DNA of 64,000 nucleotides from Pseudarthrobacter defluvii (GTDB lineage: Bacteria; Actinomycetota; Actinomycetes; Actinomycetales; Micrococcaceae). The DNA lies in the NCBI RefSeq assembly GCF_030323865.1, contig NZ_CP066362.1, positions 2,852,001 to 2,916,000 on the forward strand, given 5' to 3'. Shown piece after piece: positions 1 to 8,869 of this stretch (its first letter is position 1; every line of letters starts with the position of its first letter). A model generated the notes under the pieces. That model was not told the DNA's origin, ran no database searches, and worked only from the letters and a program-made list of their open reading frames with translations. The position numbers were made by a program, and so were the translations under genes.

Positions 1-1218
1 ATCGCACCGCTGTTGACCCCCGAGGGCTGGGAGCTGCTGGCGTCCCTGGGCCCCTACCGGGACGAGGATTCGTTCGAGCTTAATTCCGCCCTCCGCAAGG
101 CCGGGCACTCTCCCGAGCTCGTATCCGCCGTGCTCACGCAGTCCCGGCTGCGGACCCGGGCCGAGGCGAAATTCGGCGAGTTTGCCCGGCAGATGCTCTT
201 CACCCAGGCCGGACTGGAGCAGGCCACGCGCCTGAATGTCGCCGCCCACCACGCACGCCGGTTCGCGGCTGCGGGGATCAACCACGTGGCGGACCTGGGC
301 TGCGGCCTCGGCGCCGACTCACTGGCCCTGGCTTCCCTGGACATCAACGTCACCGCCGTCGAAATGGATGAAACCACCGCGGCCTGCGCCACAGTGAACC
401 TCATCCCGTTCCCCAACGCCACGGTGGTCCACGCGGACGCGGCGGCGGTCCCGCTGGAAGGGATCGACGGCGTCTGGCTGGATCCGGCCCGCCGCGTCAC
501 CTCCACCTCCGGCACCAAACGGATCTGGGACCCCGAGGCGTTCTCGCCGCCGTTGTCCTTCGTGGAGTCGCTCGCCGCCGGGGGGAAGGCGGTGGGAGTG
601 AAGATGGGCCCGGGCATGCCGCACGAATCCGTTCCCGCCGGGTGCGAGGCGCAATGGGTGTCGGTAGGCGGCGACGTCACCGAAGTGACCTTGTGGTTCA
701 ACGCCGTGCGCAGGCCCGGTGTCCGCCGCGCTGCCCTGGTCCTGGGTTCCCAAGGGCCGGCCGAGCTCACCAGCGGGGAGGACTTCGGCGCCGGCCCGAC
801 AGCGCCGGTGGGAGCCGTGGAGGGGTACCTGTACGAACCCGACGGCGCCGTGATCCGCACCGGGTTGGTGGCGGACGTGGCGCTGGAACTCGGCGGACAC
901 TTGGTGGATGAGCACATCGCCTACATCTGCGCCCCGGAGCTCCTGGACACCCCCTTTGCCAGGGCCTACAAGGTCCTGCAGGTCATGCCCTACAACGTCA
1001 AGGCGCTGAAGGCGTGGGTGAAGCAGGAGGGCATCACCGTGCTGGACATCAAGAAACGCGGCACCGCGGTGACCCCGGAAGAGCTGCGGAAGCAGCTGCT
1101 GCCGGGCGGGAAGAACACCGGCGGCAAGGGCGGAGCCAGGAAGGGCGGCAAAACGGCCACCCTGGTCCTGACCCGCATCGGCGAGGACCGGGTGGCTATC
1201 GTGGTGGAACCCGTCTGA
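1..1218 (+). CDS. Class I SAM-dependent methyltransferase with THUMP-like domain (5' partial)
   Basis: The reading frame is open from the first base of the window (I-A-P-L before a TTG at 13), so the true start probably lies upstream and the gene is entered as partial. The motif VADLGCGLGADSLALA near residue 98 is the glycine-rich SAM-binding loop of a class I methyltransferase. It is followed by an acidic second strand (VTAVEMDE) and by VWLDPARRV, which sits where the catalytic motif of this fold is found. The C-terminal third resembles the THUMP-like domain attached to these actinobacterial proteins and contains a Gly/Lys-rich stretch (about residues 362-380) suggestive of nucleic-acid contact. 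An RNA methyltransferase role is an inference; the substrate is not known to me. The gene converges on the next gene with a gap of about 27 bp. Confidence 0.8.
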   Translation: MAPLLTPEGWELLASLGPYRDEDSFELNSALRKAGHSPELVSAVLTQSRLRTRAEAKFGEFARQMLFTQAGLEQATRLNVAAHHARRFAAAGINHVADLGCGLGADSLALASLDINVTAVEMDETTAACATVNLIPFPNATVVHADAAAVPLEGIDGVWLDPARRVTSTSGTKRIWDPEAFSPPLSFVESLAAGGKAVGVKMGPGMPHESVPAGCEAQWVSVGGDVTEVTLWFNAVRRPGVRRAALVLGSQGPAELTSGEDFGAGPTAPVGAVEGYLYEPDGAVIRTGLVADVALELGGHLVDEHIAYICAPELLDTPFARAYKVLQVMPYNVKALKAWVKQEGITVLDIKKRGTAVTPEELRKQLLPGGKNTGGKGGARKGGKTATLVLTRIGEDRVAIVVEPV

Positions 1219-1245
1219 CTGCCTGGCCGGGAGCCCCTCGCGCAG

Positions 1246-2064
1246 CTACTGGGCGCGCATGAATTCCTCGGCGGCCCGCACCTGCTCTCCCGTCGGCCTT
1301 ACCCCCGTGTACAGGACGAACTGCTCCAGCGCCTGGATGGTGGCCACCTCCGCACCGGTAATGACTGGCTTGCCGGCTGCCCTGGCAGCGCGGATCAGCG
1401 GCGTTTCGGCAGGCAGCGCCACCACGTCGAACACCACGCGGGCGGCCTCGATGGCTTCGGCAGGAAAAGCCAGGCTGTCCGCTTCCGCCCCTCCCGCCAT
1501 GCCGATGGGGGTGACGTTGATGATCAGGTCGGCCGTCCCGCCGTCGAGCGCTGCACGCCACTGGAAGCCGTACTGGTCGGCGAGCGCACGCCCGGCGCCC
1601 TCGTTCCGGGCGATGACGGTGACGTCCTTGAAGCCGGCGTCCCGCAGGGCAGCGACCGTGGCCTTCGCCATCCCACCCGCGCCCTGGACCAGCACCGAAT
1701 AGTCGGTGGGCACCGCATTGGCGGCCAGCAGCTGCTCGATGGCCGTGTAGTCGGTGTTGTACGCCTTGAGGTGCCCGTCCGTGTTCACGATGGTGTTCAC
1801 GGAGTCGATGGCCTTGGCGGACGGATCCATCTCGTCCACCAGCGCGATGACGTCTTCCTTGTATGGCATGGAGATGGCGCAGCCGCGGATGCCCAGCCCG
1901 CGGACACCGGCGATGGCCTGCTCCAGGTTGGTGGGCGCGAACGCCTTGTAGATCCAGTTCAGGTCCAGCTGGCCATACAGGTGGTTGTGGAACCGGGTCC
2001 CGTTGTTGCTGGGCCGGGCCGAGAGCGAGATGCAAAGGGTCATGTCTTTATTCAGAATGGGCAC
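1246..2064 (-). CDS. Shikimate 5-dehydrogenase-like protein (HI0607/SdhL type)
   Basis: NADP-dependent shikimate dehydrogenase fold. The substrate loop reads SLSARPSN, the catalytic Lys-Asp pair is K in SMPYKEDV (about residue 69) and D in AYNTDY (about residue 105), and the Rossmann loop is GAGGMAKA (128-135). The N-terminal LNKDMTLCISLS closely resembles, from memory, Haemophilus HI0607, whose start includes NKD. I therefore chose the GTG at 2064; the ATG at 2043 is an alternative and neither has a clear ribosome binding site. HI0607-type paralogues act poorly on shikimate compared with AroE, so the physiological substrate is uncertain. The gene lies 40 bp downstream of the GH3 lipoprotein gene on the same strand. 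Confidence 0.8.
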   Translation of the reverse strand: MPILNKDMTLCISLSARPSNNGTRFHNHLYGQLDLNWIYKAFAPTNLEQAIAGVRGLGIRGCAISMPYKEDVIALVDEMDPSAKAIDSVNTIVNTDGHLKAYNTDYTAIEQLLAANAVPTDYSVLVQGAGGMAKATVAALRDAGFKDVTVIARNEGAGRALADQYGFQWRAALDGGTADLIINVTPIGMAGGAEADSLAFPAEAIEAARVVFDVVALPAETPLIRAARAAGKPVITGAEVATIQALEQFVLYTGVRPTGEQVRAAEEFMRAQ

Positions 2065-2104
2065 CAGACCATTAAACCCGCGTTCGCCCGGCGCCGTGGT
2101 GCGG

Positions 2105-3823
2105 TCAGGGGCAGCCGGTTCCCGCAGGGAAGGGCCCGACGGCGGCGGGAAGCTTCCCAGGGGCGGGCGCCTTCCCTGCCAGGACGGCGGCCAGTGCATC
2201 GAAAGCGGCGTCGGTATGCCCATAAAGTGCCAGTTTCACCGGCGCAGTGGAGCCCTGGAGCGGCCACGGGGCATCCAGGGCCACCGCGATGTCGCCCCCG
2301 GCCGGTTTTCCGCCGAAACCGATCAGGTTGACCAGCGGTCCCGAACCGGTCTTGACGCCGGCGCGGGCGGCTGCGGCTTCGAACCGCTCCCGGTCCCCCG
2401 GTCCCCCGCCGGCCACACGCACGGAGCCGGGCACCAGCGGTCCGGCGCAGGGGCCGGACACCACCGTGACGGCAGACGCCGACACCTGGGCCGACAAGGC
2501 GGCAGCACTTCCGGCCGGAGCACCGGCGCCCGGCGTTCCGGGAGCAGGCTTGGTCCGGGCATGCCAGATCATCATGGTGGCCACCCGCTGCGCTGCCTCA
2601 TCCAGCCGGGCGGCGGGAAGGGTGCCCGCGGCGACGGCCTGGACGATGGCGGCATGGGCCTGTGCCACGTCCGCCGGCATCAGCAGCAGGTCGGCGCCGG
2701 CGGCGAGCGCCTTCACCGCGGCAGCCCCAGCCGGGTATTGGTTGTCCACCGCGCCCATGTTAAGGGCATCAGTCACGGCCACCCCCTTGAAGCCCAGCCC
2801 CCTCAGTGCCGCGTAACTCGGGGCAGAGAGCGACGACGGCACGCCGGGTTCCAGCGCAGGCACGGCGATGTGCCCGGTCATGATGATCGGCAGGCCTGCG
2901 CCCACGGCGGCCTGGAAGGGCTTCCAGTCCCGGGCCCTGAGAGCGTCGATGCCGGCCGGCTGCACGGGAAGGCTCAGATGCGAATCTGCAGTCACGGATC
3001 CGTGTCCCGGGAAGTGCTTGACGCTGGGAAGCACGCCGGCGTCCAGCATGCCCTGCGAAAAGGCCACGCCGTGGGTGGCCGCTGCCACGGGGTCGGCGGA
3101 CATGGAGCGGGCCCCGATGGTGGGGTCGCTGGGACCGATGGTTACATCGGTGTCGGGGGCGAAGTCCAGATCGAAGCCCAGCGGGGCCAGCTCAGCCGCC
3201 AGTCCCTTGCCGCCTTTGCGCGTGAGGTCCGGGTTTCCGGCGGCACCGTAGCTCATGGGAGTGGGCCAGTCGGTAAGGGGCGCCCCGAGGCGTGCCACGG
3301 CACCGCCTTCCTGGTCCACCCCGATGATCCCCGGCCAGCGCCGGCCGTCGGCCGCAACAGCCTGCAGCAGCCGCTGGTTCACGGCTCCCATGGCGGCCAC
3401 GTCGACGTTTCCCTGGCCGTCCAGCGGCACGTTGTCGCCCATGATGATGGACCCCGCAAGATGCAGGCGCTGGATGAGCGCGGCGTGGGCCTCCACCTGA
3501 TTGCCCTTGAAGAACGGCAGCAGGACCTGGCCGGCCTTTTGCTCCGGCGACATCGCCGCCACGGCCGCCGCGGCGGCGTCCTGGTCCCGCTGCTCCGGTC
3601 CCCACCCCAAAGGCCGGGAACCCGGATCGGGTGACGGAGAAGCTGAAGGAGGTTCCGGCGTCGTACTTGCCGGTGCCGCTGGGGACGCCTCGGTGGGCGG
3701 CGCGGAGGACGACGGCGGGGCCGCGTTCGGGGATGGGGAACACGAGGCCAGGGCGAGGGCTGACAAGGCCAGGAGGAGGGGGAAGAATTTGGCAGGGCTG
3801 TGACGCAGGGGGAATGGTGCCAT
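2105..3823 (-). CDS. Glycoside hydrolase family 3 lipoprotein, NagZ-like beta-N-acetylhexosaminidase
   Basis: The N-terminus is a lipoprotein signal peptide: a basic start, a hydrophobic run and the lipobox LASC (Cys about residue 28). A Pro/Ser/Ala-rich tether of about 45 residues follows. The GH3 N-terminal barrel runs from about residue 80 to 420. It contains KHFPGHG (about 270-276), diagnostic of the NagZ branch, with the downstream His of TADSH as the likely acid/base. The likely nucleophile Asp is in VTDALNMG (about 352). The product is expected at the outer face of the membrane, removing GlcNAc from muropeptides or wall glycans. A C-terminal region of about 150 residues resembles the GH3 C-terminal domain and is less certain. 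The ATG at 3823 is preferred to an in-frame TTG one codon upstream. Confidence 0.85.
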   Translation of the reverse strand: MAPFPLRHSPAKFFPLLLALSALALASCSPSPNAAPPSSSAPPTEASPAAPASTTPEPPSASPSPDPGSRPLGWGPEQRDQDAAAAAVAAMSPEQKAGQVLLPFFKGNQVEAHAALIQRLHLAGSIIMGDNVPLDGQGNVDVAAMGAVNQRLLQAVAADGRRWPGIIGVDQEGGAVARLGAPLTDWPTPMSYGAAGNPDLTRKGGKGLAAELAPLGFDLDFAPDTDVTIGPSDPTIGARSMSADPVAAATHGVAFSQGMLDAGVLPSVKHFPGHGSVTADSHLSLPVQPAGIDALRARDWKPFQAAVGAGLPIIMTGHIAVPALEPGVPSSLSAPSYAALRGLGFKGVAVTDALNMGAVDNQYPAGAAAVKALAAGADLLLMPADVAQAHAAIVQAVAAGTLPAARLDEAAQRVATMMIWHARTKPAPGTPGAGAPAGSAAALSAQVSASAVTVVSGPCAGPLVPGSVRVAGGGPGDRERFEAAAARAGVKTGSGPLVNLIGFGGKPAGGDIAVALDAPWPLQGSTAPVKLALYGHTDAAFDALAAVLAGKAPAPGKLPAAVGPFPAGTGCP

Positions 3824-3929
3824 CAATAGGATGCTACCCCTGCCCTATAGACTTGAAACACCCGTTCGCCTGCCGGCAGCAGCCTGTGAGCGGCATCAGC
3901 CAGCGGCAAACCGGAGAGTAAGGAAACGT

Positions 3930-5081
3930 GTGAAGATCGACTTCGCGTCATCGAGGCAGTCGACCCTCGGTGTTGAGTGGGAGCTTGCCCTGGTGGACGG
4001 AAAGACGGGCGAGCTCGCCTCCGTGGCCAACCAGGTGCTCCGCGGCGTGGCCTCCCGCCACCCCGAGCTCAACGAAGACGACGAACATCCGCACATCAAG
4101 CAGGAGCTGCTGCTGAACACGGTGGAACTGGTCACGGGTATCTGCGAGACAGCGGCCGAGGCCAAGGAGGACCTCAGCCGGTCCGTCGCCGCTGTCCGCG
4201 AAATCACAGATCCCATGGGCGTGGAATTGTTCTGCGCCGGCAGCCATCCCTTCAGCCCGCCGCAGCTGCAGCCGGTCACCGACAAGGCGCGCTACGCCAA
4301 GCTTATCGACCGGACCCAGTGGTGGGGCCGGCAGATGGTCATTTACGGCGTCCATGTCCACGTGGGGCTGGACCGCCGGGACAAGGCCCTCCCCGTGCTG
4401 GACGGCCTGCTCAACTACTTCCCGCATTTCCAGGCGCTCTCCGCGTCCAGCCCGTATTGGGGTGGCGAGGACACCGGCTACGCGTCCCAGCGCGCACTGA
4501 TGTTCCAGCAGCTTCCCACCGCCGGACTGCCCTTCCAGTTCAAGTCCTGGGCAGAGTATGAGTCCTACGTGCAGGACATGTTCACCACGGGCGTCATCGA
4601 CACTATCTCGGAGATCCGGTGGGACATCCGGCCTGTTCCCGCCCTGGGCACCATTGAGATGCGCATCTGCGACGGCCTGGCCACGCTGGAGGAAGTGGGC
4701 GCCATCGCGGCCCTCACCCAATGCCTGGTGGACGAGTTCTCCACCATCCTGGACAACGGCGGCACCATCCCCACCATGCCGCCATGGCACGTCCAGGAGA
4801 ACAAATGGCGCGCCGCCCGCTACGGCATGGACGCCATCATCATCCTGGACGCCGCAGGCCGCGAGCAGCTGGTCACCGACCACCTGCTGGAAACGCTGAA
4901 CCGGCTGGAACCCGTGGCGGCCAAGCTGCGCTGCTCCGACGAGCTTGCCGATGTGGAGAAGATCATCCGCCGCGGCGCCGGTTACCAGCGCCAACGCCGC
5001 GTGGCCGAGGAAAACGGCGGAAACCTGCAGGCCGTGGTGCTGGACCTGGTCAAGCAGATGCGCAACGGCCCCACCGCCTGA
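3930..5081 (+). CDS. Carboxylate-amine ligase, YbdK family (glutamate-cysteine ligase type 2)
   Basis: A 383-residue ATP-dependent ligase of the GCS2 family. The N-terminal STLGVEWEL carries the conserved glutamate of the ATP/metal site. GVHVHVGL and EIRWDIRPVP, followed by TIEMRICDG, are family blocks. The start is the GTG at 3930, supported by GGAGAGTAAGGA directly upstream; the open frame extends further 5' but without family similarity. YbdK enzymes join glutamate to an amine with weak gamma-glutamylcysteine synthetase activity. In an actinomycete that makes mycothiol rather than glutathione the real product is unclear. The coding sequence ends immediately before the first long palindrome at 5088. 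Confidence 0.88.
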   Translation: MKIDFASSRQSTLGVEWELALVDGKTGELASVANQVLRGVASRHPELNEDDEHPHIKQELLLNTVELVTGICETAAEAKEDLSRSVAAVREITDPMGVELFCAGSHPFSPPQLQPVTDKARYAKLIDRTQWWGRQMVIYGVHVHVGLDRRDKALPVLDGLLNYFPHFQALSASSPYWGGEDTGYASQRALMFQQLPTAGLPFQFKSWAEYESYVQDMFTTGVIDTISEIRWDIRPVPALGTIEMRICDGLATLEEVGAIAALTQCLVDEFSTILDNGGTIPTMPPWHVQENKWRAARYGMDAIIILDAAGREQLVTDHLLETLNRLEPVAAKLRCSDELADVEKIIRRGAGYQRQRRVAEENGGNLQAVVLDLVKQMRNGPTA

Positions 5082-5087
5082 CTTGCC

Positions 5088-5136
5088 CTATCAGATATGG
5101 CTCCCAAACCGCCGGTTTGGGAGCCATATCTGATAG
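5088..5136. repeat. Perfect 24-bp palindrome, copy 1
   Basis: Two 24-base arms separated by a single C are exact reverse complements (core CTCCCAAACC / GGTTTGGGAG). The element starts 7 bases after the stop codon of the ligase gene. It closely matches a second copy at 5929-5975. The similarity between copies extends leftward through the ACCGCCTGA that holds the stop codon of each upstream gene, and rightward to GAGCA. It could work as a terminator, although no T-run follows, or it could be a REP-like mobile palindrome. Confidence 0.85.
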
Positions 5137-5243
5137 AGCAACTGGTGTTTGAGGGGTTTGATGGGCCTTTGGGCCCTGCCCGGCCCCGCAGTACGGGGCA
5201 ATTCTTCGTGTAGGCGTGTGAGTTCCTGCGGGAAGGAGGCTGG
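5137..5243. other. Leader of the CPBP protease gene
   Basis: About 100 bases between palindrome 1 and the protease start. The only clear element is the ribosome binding site GAAGGAGG at about 5230-5237, correctly spaced from the GTG at 5244. No convincing -10/-35 pair was found. Confidence 0.4.
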
Positions 5244-5921
5244 GTGTCCCCTACGGTTCCTGTGGGCAGCCGGACCGGCCGGCTCCTTCCCCTCATAGGC
5301 GTGCTGCTCGTGCTCTTCGCCGTGGCGGCGCTCTGGCCTTTGCTGGCTGCTGCCACGGAGCAGGCCCAGCCTCCGGTTCAGATCGCCGCCAGCCTTGCAC
5401 CCTTCGTGGTTTCCTTCGGGTCCGTTGCCCTGGCAGGCCGGGCTGAGGGGATCAGGTTCGCCGCCGCCGTCGGGTTCTCCACGCGGCATGCCGGGCTGCA
5501 GCTTCTGACTGCCCTTGCGCTCCTGGCCGTCACGCTGGCCGTGACCCTGGCCTTGGCCGCGCTGGGCTTCCACATGTTTGGCGAAGGCCAGACCGGATTA
5601 CTGCCCTTCCTGTACGCGGCACTGCGCAGCTTTCTGCTGGTGGGGTTTGGCGAGGAGTTCATTTGGCGCGGCTACGTCCTGGGCGCGCTGCGCCGGAACC
5701 TGCGCTCCGGGGCAACCGGCGTGCTGCTGTCCTCGGCGCTCTTCGGACTGTGGCATTACCCCGGCGGCCAGGACGTGCTTCAGGTCCTGGTAACCATGTT
5801 CTTCGGTGTGCTGTGGAGCGCTGCCCGGATAAAGATCCGGCACTGCTCAACGTTCGCCACCGGAACTGCCCATGGCCTGCACGACGTGGCGTTGCTTGTC
5901 ATCGCCACTCTCACCGCCTGA
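5244..5921 (+). CDS. CPBP family intramembrane glutamic endopeptidase (CAAX protease-like)
   Basis: A 225-residue membrane protein with about six hydrophobic segments. The family signature is complete: the double Glu and Arg of GEEFIWRGY (about residues 136-144), FGLWH (167-171) in the next helix, and a final HGLHD. These residues form the glutamate/histidine active site inside the membrane. Bacterial members process or degrade membrane proteins, bacteriocin precursors or anti-sigma factors; no target is visible here. The GTG start has a strong GAAGGAGG site. The gene stands alone between two copies of a palindromic repeat, with an unrelated ligase upstream and convergent tsaD downstream, so it may have been acquired as a unit. 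Confidence 0.85.
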   Translation: MSPTVPVGSRTGRLLPLIGVLLVLFAVAALWPLLAAATEQAQPPVQIAASLAPFVVSFGSVALAGRAEGIRFAAAVGFSTRHAGLQLLTALALLAVTLAVTLALAALGFHMFGEGQTGLLPFLYAALRSFLLVGFGEEFIWRGYVLGALRRNLRSGATGVLLSSALFGLWHYPGGQDVLQVLVTMFFGVLWSAARIKIRHCSTFATGTAHGLHDVALLVIATLTA

Positions 5922-5928
5922 GTTGCTC

Positions 5929-5975
5929 TATCAGATATGACTCCTAAACCGCCGGTTTGGGAGCCATATCTGATG
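5929..5975. repeat. Palindrome, copy 2 (imperfect), between convergent genes
   Basis: Same 47-base core as copy 1. Base changes leave two G-T wobbles and one mismatch in the 23-bp stem. It sits between the 3' ends of the CPBP protease gene (+) and tsaD (-), a position that suits a bidirectional terminator. The retained central CCGCCGG and outer ATCTGAT show common origin with copy 1. Confidence 0.8.
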
Positions 5976-5998
5976 GAGCATCCGGCGGTTTGAAGGGC

Positions 5999-7090
5999 TC
6001 AGGCCGGAAGGGACACTGCGGTGACCGGCATCGACGAGTCCGGGGCGAACCCGATCCCGCTGGGCTCGACGCCCGCCATCACCAGCTGGGCACCGAGGGC
6101 GGCCACCATGGCGCCGTTGTCCGTGCAGAGGTCCAGCGGCGGAACATGCAGCCGGATGCCGGCGGAGGCGCAACGCTGCCCGGTGAGTTCCCGCAGGCGG
6201 GAGTTTGCGGCCACGCCGCCGCCCAGCAGGACGTCCTTGATGCCGTGCTCGCGGCAAGCCAGGACCGCCTTGGACGAAACCACGTCCACCACCGCCTCCT
6301 GGAACGCCGCCGCGATGTCTGCCACGGGGATCTCTTCCCCGCGCGCCTCGAACTGCTCCACGCACCGGGCTACCGCCGTCTTAAGCCCGCTGAAGGACCA
6401 GTCGTACCGGTGCGGCCCGGGCTCATCCGCCGTGCCCATGTACTTGGGCTGGGTGAGGCCGCGGGGAAAGCGGATCGCCTTCGGGTTGCCGCTGCGGGCC
6501 ATTTTGTCGATGGCGGGTCCGCCCGGGTAGCCGAGCCCCAGGATGCGTGCCACTTTGTCGTATGCCTCGCCGGCGGCGTCGTCGATGGTGGAGCCGAGGA
6601 GTTCCACGTCGCTGGTGATGCTGTTGATCCGCAGGATTTCGGTGTGGCCGCCGGACACCAGCAGGGCCCCCAGGTTTTCCGGCAGCTCCTGCTTCCGGCC
6701 GCTCGCGCGGTCATCCAGGAGCCCCACGCCGACGTGCGCCACCAGGTGGTTGATCGCGAACAGGGGCTTTCCGGTGGCTACGGCGAGCGCCTTGGCAGCG
6801 CACACGCCCACCATCAACGCGCCGGCAAGCCCGGGTCCGGAGGTGACCGCGATGGCGTCCACTTCCTCCAGGCTCACCCCGGCGTCCGCCAGGGCCTGCT
6901 CGAGGGTGGGGACGAAGGCGTCCAGGTGCGCCCGGGAAGCGATCTCGGGGATGACCCCGCCGAAGCGGACGTGCTCGTCCATGGAGGACGACACCGTGTT
7001 GGTCAAGAGTTCAGTGCCACGGACGAGGCCCACGCCGGTTTCGTCGCAGGACGATTCGATGCCCAGCACCAGGGGCTGCGTACGGTTCAT
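5999..7090 (-). CDS. tsaD: tRNA N6-adenosine threonylcarbamoyltransferase
   Basis: Kae1/Gcp/YgjD family, 363 residues, the usual length. It transfers the threonylcarbamoyl group to A37 of ANN-decoding tRNAs. The N-terminal [14 protein letters not shown] is an ASKHA phosphate-binding loop. The metal-binding histidines are in INHLVAHVG (H115 and H119), and LVSGGHTE and the C-terminal [11 protein letters not shown] are also present. The ATG start overlaps the rimI stop by four bases, so the two are translationally coupled. tsaB and tsaE lie just upstream, giving all the t6A partners except TsaC in one operon. Confidence 0.97.
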   Translation of the reverse strand: MNRTQPLVLGIESSCDETGVGLVRGTELLTNTVSSSMDEHVRFGGVIPEIASRAHLDAFVPTLEQALADAGVSLEEVDAIAVTSGPGLAGALMVGVCAAKALAVATGKPLFAINHLVAHVGVGLLDDRASGRKQELPENLGALLVSGGHTEILRINSITSDVELLGSTIDDAAGEAYDKVARILGLGYPGGPAIDKMARSGNPKAIRFPRGLTQPKYMGTADEPGPHRYDWSFSGLKTAVARCVEQFEARGEEIPVADIAAAFQEAVVDVVSSKAVLACREHGIKDVLLGGGVAANSRLRELTGQRCASAGIRLHVPPLDLCTDNGAMVAALGAQLVMAGVEPSGIGFAPDSSMPVTAVSLPA

Positions 7091-7605
7091 GCCTGGCCTG
7101 CTTCCGTTGCTTCGTGGCCTTCGGGGTGCGGTGCGGTCAGCTGGAGGCGCATGATGAGGGCGTCCACGCCGTCGCGGTAATAGCGGGGCCGGATATGGAT
7201 CTGTTCGAAGCCAAACCGCACATACAACTGCTGCGCCCGGGGGTTGTCGGCACGGACCTCCAGCAGGACGTCCGCGGCGCCGCGCTGCCGCGCCTCATCG
7301 ATCAGGTGCGTGAGCAGCGTGCTGCCGATGCCGCGCCCCTCATAACCAGGGACGACGGCGATGGTTTGGACGTCCGCTATGGGCTCGATGCACATCAGGC
7401 CGGCGTACCCTACGATGCCGTCGCTGCCCTCCGCCACCAGGTAGCGGCGGGTCTCCGGCTGGGAGAGCTCGTCCAGGAACATTTGCACGGGCCAGGCGTC
7501 AATCGGGAAGAGCCTGTGTTCGAGAACGCCGACGGCGGGCACGTCGTCCAGGGTCATGTCGCGGATGGTGATTCCGGCCATGCGGGGGTCCGGGATGGTG
7601 GTCAC
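7087..7605 (-). CDS. rimI: Ribosomal protein bS18-alanine N-acetyltransferase
   Basis: GNAT-fold acetyltransferase of 172 residues. The acetyl-CoA loop [15 protein letters not shown] is clear, and the C-terminal [15 protein letters not shown] matches RimI. The expected reaction is N-terminal acetylation of ribosomal protein S18. The GTG start at 7605 overlaps the stop of tsaB as GTGA; an internal ATG at 7581 is the alternative. The gene lies between tsaB and tsaD, as in many actinobacteria. Confidence 0.92.
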   Translation of the reverse strand: MTTIPDPRMAGITIRDMTLDDVPAVGVLEHRLFPIDAWPVQMFLDELSQPETRRYLVAEGSDGIVGYAGLMCIEPIADVQTIAVVPGYEGRGIGSTLLTHLIDEARQRGAADVLLEVRADNPRAQQLYVRFGFEQIHIRPRYYRDGVDALIMRLQLTAPHPEGHEATEAGQA

Positions 7606-8273
7606 AATGCCCGCTTCCGTGGTCCGGGAACCTGCGCGTCCGATTCGCGCAGGTAGAGGGGGGTGGAGTCCAGCAAGGTATGTCCGGAGGCGAGCCGCGC
7701 GAGCGCGAACTGGCCAAGGTACAGGGCGTCCGGCTGCTCGCCGGCGAACTCGGGGTGCGCCTGGAGCGTCTCGGCGTAGAGCCCGGCACCCGCACCGAAG
7801 GCTGGCAGGTCCGGCAGGTCTGCCGCAAACCCGACGTGCGGGCCGTCCTCCAGTTGGGGCAACTGGGCATCACTTAGGCTGTAGCGGGCCCAGTAGACCT
7901 CCTTGCGGCGGGCGTCCGTGACCACCAGGAACTCGGAAGGCGCCGCCGTGGACTCCGCAACTTCAAGGGCCACGGCGTCCAGGCTCATCACGCCGTGCAG
8001 GGGCTTGCCCCAGACGAATGCCAGGGTGCGCGCCGTGGCAATGCCCGAACGTAGCCCGGTGAAGGGGCCGGGACCCACGCCCACCACGATGGCGTCGACG
8101 TCCTGCCCCTTGACTCCCGCCTCGGACAGCATGGTGTGGATGCCCGGGGCGAGCACCTCCGCGTGGCTGCGGGTGTCCTCCGTGGCGAAGCTTGCCACCA
8201 CGCTTTCCGGGGCATCGTCCGACACCAGCGCGGCGCTGGCCACGGCCGACGTATCAATGGCGAGGATCAGCAC
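7602..8273 (-). CDS. tsaB: tRNA threonylcarbamoyladenosine biosynthesis protein TsaB
   Basis: A degenerate paralogue of TsaD that serves as its structural partner in the t6A complex. It starts with ILAIDTSAVASAALV and carries GVGPGPFTGLRSGIATA, both typical of the family, and has no metal-binding histidine pair. The GTG at 8273 is preferred because GGAAGGGAG lies just upstream and the protein then begins at the family start; longer in-frame extensions read through tsaE. It overlaps the end of tsaE by a few bases. Confidence 0.93.
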   Translation of the reverse strand: MLILAIDTSAVASAALVSDDAPESVVASFATEDTRSHAEVLAPGIHTMLSEAGVKGQDVDAIVVGVGPGPFTGLRSGIATARTLAFVWGKPLHGVMSLDAVALEVAESTAAPSEFLVVTDARRKEVYWARYSLSDAQLPQLEDGPHVGFAADLPDLPAFGAGAGLYAETLQAHPEFAGEQPDALYLGQFALARLASGHTLLDSTPLYLRESDAQVPGPRKRAL

Positions 8274-8869
8274 GGGTTGCTCCCTTCCGGGCTTCCGAGT
8301 TCGGGAGCGGTTTCCCACCGGGGCCCATAGCCGCGCATCACGATAGTGCGGGGTTCGTCAGTGTCCTCGCCGTCGAAGTCCAGGTTCACGGAGGTTCCCG
8401 GCCCGGTGGTCCCCCGCCCGATGCCACCCAGTCCGATGGCACGGTGCAGGTCGATCTCCAGCCGGCTCTCGCTCAGGTGTTCCACCCGTTCGTGCCCCCA
8501 CTCCACCACCGTGACGGAGGAGTCCATGGTGTTTTCAAGGTCGATGTCATCGATCTCCGCGGCCGAGCCCAGCCGGTACGCATCCACGTGGACCAGGTCC
8601 GGTCCGCCGGGACGCGGACCGCCCGGCAGGTTGGGATGGATCCGGACCAGGACGAAGGTGGGCGAGATGATGCCCGGGCGAACCCCCAGGCCCTCGCCCA
8701 GCCCCTGCGTGAAGGTGGTCTTCCCGGCACCAAGCTCGCCGGAGAGCACCAGCAGGTCCCCGGCCCGCAGCACCCCCGCCAAGCGGGCGCCGAACGCGTG
8801 GGTCTGTTCCGCCGTCGTCGCCGTAAACGTCTTTTCCCAGTTGGCCGCCAACTGCCCGGGCGCGCTCAT
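8267..8869 (-). CDS. tsaE: tRNA threonylcarbamoyladenosine biosynthesis ATPase TsaE
   Basis: P-loop ATPase with Walker A GELGAGKTT (about residues 44-52) and the family blocks SPTFVLVRI and LVHVDAYRL. TsaE drives turnover of the TsaB-TsaD complex. At 200 residues it is longer than the E. coli protein because of a C-terminal tail of about 40 residues rich in Gly and Arg. It overlaps alr upstream by four bases and tsaB downstream. Confidence 0.93.
   Translation of the reverse strand: MSAPGQLAANWEKTFTATTAEQTHAFGARLAGVLRAGDLLVLSGELGAGKTTFTQGLGEGLGVRPGIISPTFVLVRIHPNLPGGPRPGGPDLVHVDAYRLGSAAEIDDIDLENTMDSSVTVVEWGHERVEHLSESRLEIDLHRAIGLGGIGRGTTGPGTSVNLDFDGEDTDEPRTIVMRGYGPRWETAPELGSPEGSNPC

Noticed and set aside
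2065..2223. Longer N-terminus for the shikimate dehydrogenase-like protein
   Set aside because: It would overlap the GH3 gene on the same strand and lacks similarity to the family.
5089..5152. Short frames reading through the palindromes as peptides
   Set aside because: The similar peptide ends in several frames come from the repeated palindrome, not from conserved coding.
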